From Gemmatimonadaceae bacterium (GTDB lineage Bacteria; Gemmatimonadota; Gemmatimonadetes; Gemmatimonadales; Gemmatimonadaceae), in the NCBI GenBank assembly GCA_025357975.1, contig JANYKY010000428.1, positions 1 to 8,672 of the forward strand: a stretch of DNA of 8,672 bases. Direction: 5' to 3'. The position numbers were made by a program, and so were the translations under genes. Position 1 is the stretch's first letter, and each line of letters opens with the position of its first letter. The notes under the pieces were generated by a model that was not told the DNA's origin, searched no databases, and saw only the letters and a program-made list of their open reading frames with translations. Shown here piece after piece: positions 6,050-8,672 of the stretch.

Positions 6050-6964
6050 TTATTTGCACCACTCTTCGATCTGCATTTCGATCTCGGAAAGGTTTTCGAG
6101 CTCGCGCCGAGCCCGCTCGAGGGTCACTGGCACCAACTCGACCGGATCGCCCGGTAATTTTTGAGCCAGCACTCCGAGATCACCTGAGATAACGCCGCCC
6201 ATTACCCGATATCCGCCGACGGTGGGCGCGTCGGCCATTAATATGATCGGTTCGCCACCGGGCGGTAACTGGATAGTTCCTGCGCACACTGGCTCCGACG
6301 TCGCAGAGCCTCCGGTGGTAAGCGCTAAACCTTCGAGACGATATCCCGTGCGGTCGGACGACGCGGACAATGTGTACCGCCCTGCAATCTCGTCTGCCGC
6401 CTCGCCCGGGCGAGGAACGAATCGAAGCTGCGGATTGCCAACGGGAGGGCGTAAAGCATGGGGAAGTGCATCCGCGACTTGATGTGCACGACGACGCTCG
6501 CCCGAACCAATTGGCAGACTGTCCCCGGACTTGAGTCGCCTTCCGTCCAAACCTCCAAACGCGCCAGGGACGTATGTGCTGCGGCTTCCCAGCACACGTT
6601 GCGTATCGATACCTCCGCCGAAAGCGATATAGAGAAATCTGCTTTCCGTGATGTTCTGTACTTCGAGGGTTTCGCCGGCTCTCGCCCTGTACGCGCGATA
6701 TGATTCGAGCTGACTCGTTCCGAGAAAGGCAGCAGTCTGAGCGCCGCCAAATGCGAACGTACCCGGCTCGTCGAATGTGAACACGCCTCCCGTCAGGGCG
6801 ATCTCGATTCCCGCGCAGTCGCGCGCGTTCCCGATGAGAAGATTTATTGTCACCATTGCAATCGCATCCATCGCGCCGGCAAAGGGAACACCGCTCGATC
6901 TGAAGCCTCTGCGACCGAGGTCCTGGATTGTCGCGTACGCGGGCGCGCGTTGCACTGTGATCAA
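6050..6964 (-). CDS. pxpC: 5-oxoprolinase subunit C (biotin-dependent carboxyltransferase-like, KipA/PxpC family)
   Basis: A 304-residue subunit of the ATP-dependent 5-oxoprolinase PxpABC, which opens 5-oxoproline to L-glutamate; the fold is related to allophanate hydrolase subunit 2. Family landmarks are A-T-I-Q-D-L-G-R-R-G (11-20), the G-A-M-D region near 30-33, L-L-I-G-N (42-46), L-G-S-R-S-T (125-130), G-G-L-D-G-R-R-L-K-S-G-D (137-148) and a late A-D-A-P-T-V-G-G-Y stretch. The start is a TTG at 6964 embedded in TTGA, overlapping the pxpB stop by four bases, and residues from it match the family N-terminus. It is the third gene of pxpA-pxpB-pxpC. KipA of Bacillus is a paralogue in sporulation control, but the linked A and B subunits favour the metabolic role. 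Confidence 0.93.
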   Translation of the reverse strand: MITVQRAPAYATIQDLGRRGFRSSGVPFAGAMDAIAMVTINLLIGNARDCAGIEIALTGGVFTFDEPGTFAFGGAQTAAFLGTSQLESYRAYRARAGETLEVQNITESRFLYIAFGGGIDTQRVLGSRSTYVPGAFGGLDGRRLKSGDSLPIGSGERRRAHQVADALPHALRPPVGNPQLRFVPRPGEAADEIAGRYTLSASSDRTGYRLEGLALTTGGSATSEPVCAGTIQLPPGGEPIILMADAPTVGGYRVMGGVISGDLGVLAQKLPGDPVELVPVTLERARRELENLSEIEMQIEEWCK

Positions 6965-7614
6965 GTGACTATCTCGAAACGAACTCTGTCACCGACACTT
7001 AACAGGGCCGGCTTTTCCCGCATGGCGTCGAACATGACCTCGGCCGTCGTTCCGATGAGGTGCCATCCTCCCGGCGTTGCAGCAGGGTAGACGCCCGTCT
7101 GATTCTCGGCGATCGCCACTGCGCCGGCTGGAACCCTTTTCCGCGGACTTTCTCTGCGCGGAATGATCAGCCGCGGGTCGAGTTGTCCGAGGTAAGCCCA
7201 GCCCGGGACGAATCCAACAACGAAAACCCGATACTCGCGCGCCGAATGCAGCTCGGCGATATCGTCACGTGTCAGTTTCGTACGTCGAGCTACTTCCTCG
7301 ATGTCCTCGCCGTCATAGCGAACAGGGATTCGAATCAGGCGAGACTCAGAGCCGGAGTCAGCGTAACCAGCCTCCGTATCGCTCAAGATGGATTTGACAC
7401 GCGCACTGAGATCTTCGAACGAAATCGAGAGCGGGTCGTAAAACACGGCGAGCGATGCGTACGATGCGACGACGTCACTGACACCGCGTACCGACGCCGC
7501 GGTAATCGCGCTCGCACAGGCAAGGACAGACTGGCTCAACTCGACGCTGATGCCTTCACCAATGCTGATCGTTACGCATCGATCGCCAAGCGGCAGGATT
7601 GAAAGATCTTTCAA
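6961..7614 (-). CDS. pxpB: 5-oxoprolinase subunit B (KipI/PxpB family)
   Basis: Second subunit of 5-oxoprolinase, related to allophanate hydrolase subunit 1. I start it at TTG 7614, giving 217 residues, because conserved sequence I-L-P-L-G-D-R (6-12) begins just after and this TTG sits in a TTGA overlap with the pxpA stop. The open frame continues to 7710, but that would overlap pxpA by 100 bp and add an Arg-rich stretch unlike the family. Motifs: G-F-V-P-G-W-A-Y-L-G (134-143), P-R-R-E-S-P-R-K-R-V-P-A-G (152-164), and T-G-V-Y-P-A-A-T-P-G-G-W-H-L-I-G (173-188). The length is close to that typical of PxpB. No separate ribosome site is visible, so translation probably depends on ribosomes finishing pxpA. 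Confidence 0.93.
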   Translation of the reverse strand: MKDLSILPLGDRCVTISIGEGISVELSQSVLACASAITAASVRGVSDVVASYASLAVFYDPLSISFEDLSARVKSILSDTEAGYADSGSESRLIRIPVRYDGEDIEEVARRTKLTRDDIAELHSAREYRVFVVGFVPGWAYLGQLDPRLIIPRRESPRKRVPAGAVAIAENQTGVYPAATPGGWHLIGTTAEVMFDAMREKPALLSVGDRVRFEIVT

Positions 7615-8378
7615 CGGGCGAACGACGCGATAGTAAAGCCCGCTGATTCCAGTCTCGCCCTTGCGGCCGTTACGATATCGATTGCGTTGGCGCTGTCGCC
7701 GTGTACGCACAGCGAATCGGCGGAGATGCTCAGCGGCGTGCCATCGATTGCTATGACGGTGTGATCCTCTGCGATAGATACTGCACGGTCTGCCGCGATC
7801 GACACGTCTGCGATTACGGCCCCTTCGCGACCACGGGGGACGAGCATCCCATCGCTGCTGTAGGCGCGATCCACAAACGCTTCGCGCGAAACTCTCAGTC
7901 CCGCCTTTCTCGATTCCCGCTCGAGAACGCTGTCACTGAGTGCAAGCATGAAAAGACTGGAATCGATGTCGGCAACGCAGCTCGCCAAAGCCATGGCAAG
8001 CCCAGGGTCTCGCGATGCCCGATTGTAAAGCGCTCCATGTGGTTTTACATAGGCTAGTCGCGCATTGGCCAGCTTGCAGCACTGAGCAAGCGTCGTTACC
8101 TGCTCGCGAACGGATGCAATTATTCCGTCGATGCTGAGAGCGGTCTCTTTCCGGCCGAACCCCGCGCGGTCAGGATACGAAGGATGCGCGCCAATCGTCA
8201 CTCCGCGATCAAATGCCGCACGGACAGTCATCGCCATCACGTCCGGAGATCCTGCGTGGGCTCCGCACGCAATATTGGCTGACGACACCACGTCGAGCAT
8301 CGCCGAATCGGCCTCAGCGCCGTCGCCGTCATGCTCGCCCAAGTCAGCGTTCAGGTCGATGGTCCGAATCGAAGTCAT
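7611..8378 (-). CDS. pxpA: 5-oxoprolinase subunit A (LamB/YcsF family, PxpA)
   Basis: First gene of the operon. The 255-residue cytosolic protein works with PxpB and PxpC in ATP-driven hydrolysis of 5-oxoproline, a damage product formed spontaneously from glutamine and glutamate, to glutamate. Signature motifs: D-L-N-A-D-L-G-E (8-15), S-A-N-I-A-C-G-A-H-A-G (33-43), G-A-H-P-S-Y-P-D-R-A-G-F-G-R-K (63-77) and K-P-H-G-A-L-Y-N (112-119). ATG 8378 is preferred because D-L-N starts a few residues later, as usual for the family; a GTG at 8432 in the same frame would overlap the divergent transporter. No clear ribosome binding site precedes it. Gene order is A-B-C, unlike the B-C-A order in E. coli. 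The TGA stop is shared with the pxpB TTG start. Confidence 0.94.
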   Translation of the reverse strand: MTSIRTIDLNADLGEHDGDGAEADSAMLDVVSSANIACGAHAGSPDVMAMTVRAAFDRGVTIGAHPSYPDRAGFGRKETALSIDGIIASVREQVTTLAQCCKLANARLAYVKPHGALYNRASRDPGLAMALASCVADIDSSLFMLALSDSVLERESRKAGLRVSREAFVDRAYSSDGMLVPRGREGAVIADVSIAADRAVSIAEDHTVIAIDGTPLSISADSLCVHGDSANAIDIVTAARARLESAGFTIASFAR

Positions 8379-8405
8379 AGCCAGTGGTTGTCGCCGCGTG
8401 CCCGC

Positions 8406-8672
8406 ATGCCCAAGATAAGCGCCGTGACACACGCCGCCGAATTCAATAAAGCTCCCGCCGGAATCTGGCGCGTCATTGCCGCCTCGACCGCGGGCACGAT
8501 GATCGAATGGTACGACTTCTTCATCTTCGGAAGCCTGGCGACGATTATCTCCACTCAGTTCTATCCTCCGGGCAGCGCCACCGCGAACTTTTTGAAGACT
8601 CTGGCAACATTCGCGGTGGGCTTTGCCGTGCGTCCACTCGGTGCGCTGTTCTTCGGACGAGTAGGCGATCTC
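8406..8672 (+). CDS. MFS transporter, metabolite:H+ symporter (MHS) family (3' partial)
   Basis: The first 89 codons of an inner-membrane transporter run off the right edge. Translated from ATG 8406, the protein has a short polar N-terminus, then W-R-V-I-A-A-S-T-A-G-T-M-I-E-W-Y-D-F-F-I in the first helix, the characteristic E-W-Y-D-F signature of MHS symporters. F-A-V-R-P-L-G-A-L-F-F-G and G-R-V-G-D-L follow at the edge, corresponding to the conserved loop between helices 2 and 3. Relatives carry organic acids or zwitterions such as citrate, alpha-ketoglutarate and proline/betaine. The divergent pxpA start is 27 bp away, suggesting shared control and possibly uptake of 5-oxoproline; that substrate is inference. 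A GTG at 8424 is an alternative start. No clear Shine-Dalgarno is seen for either. Confidence 0.88.
   Translation, partial: MPKISAVTHAAEFNKAPAGIWRVIAASTAGTMIEWYDFFIFGSLATIISTQFYPPGSATANFLKTLATFAVGFAVRPLGALFFGRVGDL

Noticed and set aside
7060..7602. A 180-codon plus-strand open frame opposite pxpB
   Set aside because: Antisense to pxpB, whose motifs are unambiguous; no family resemblance of its own.
5582..8378. A functional link between mscL and pxpABC as a single osmotic-stress operon
   Set aside because: They share a strand, but the 87-bp gap holds a tandem repeat and mscL has its own good ribosome site; co-transcription is possible but the sequence does not show it.

Overview
The window is a compact, moderately GC-rich bacterial chromosome segment with eight genes, six complete and one cut at each edge. 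Taxonomy cannot be fixed from the sequence alone. A bacterial deoxyhypusine-synthase-like protein, an MscL with a C-terminal zinc ribbon, a periplasmic VirJ/AcvB-type hydrolase and degenerate intergenic repeats would fit a Gram-negative-type soil lineage such as Gemmatimonadota or Acidobacteriota. That placement is inference.

Layout. Positions 1-3316 (+) hold a two-gene unit: a nearly complete MprF-type lysyl-phosphatidylglycerol synthase/flippase, with a VirJ/AcvB-type serine hydrolase translationally coupled through a TGATG junction. Facing it with an 18-bp tail overlap is a deoxyhypusine-synthase-like gene (3299-4288, -). The 331-bp divergent gap 4289-4619 is the only sizeable non-coding stretch. 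It contains a long imperfect inverted repeat, a small hairpin, repeated TAGTTAA/TTAACTA words and a possible leaderless promoter. A PLP-dependent threonine dehydratase/serine racemase-family gene (4620-5585, +) follows and ends in a 4-bp CTAG overlap with a convergent mscL (5582-5962, -). An 87-bp gap carrying a heptanucleotide tandem repeat separates mscL from the 5-oxoprolinase operon pxpA-pxpB-pxpC (8378 down to 6050, -). The three pxp genes are joined by two identical TTGA stop/start overlaps. Divergent from pxpA, only 27 bp away, an MHS-family major facilitator transporter begins at 8406 and runs off the right edge.

How the genes work together. MprF and the VirJ-type protein plausibly form a make-and-break pair for aminoacylated phosphatidylglycerol: MprF makes it, and the hydrolase removes it on the periplasmic side. 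PxpABC converts 5-oxoproline to glutamate with ATP, and the adjacent MHS transporter is a candidate importer of that or a related organic acid. The threonine dehydratase, DHS-like enzyme and MscL are housekeeping or stress functions with no obvious link to these units. I see no phage, transposase, CRISPR array, tRNA or rRNA. I do not see a clearly undescribed multi-gene system. The most unusual items are the intergenic inverted repeat, the mprF-virJ coupling, and the MscL zinc-ribbon tail.
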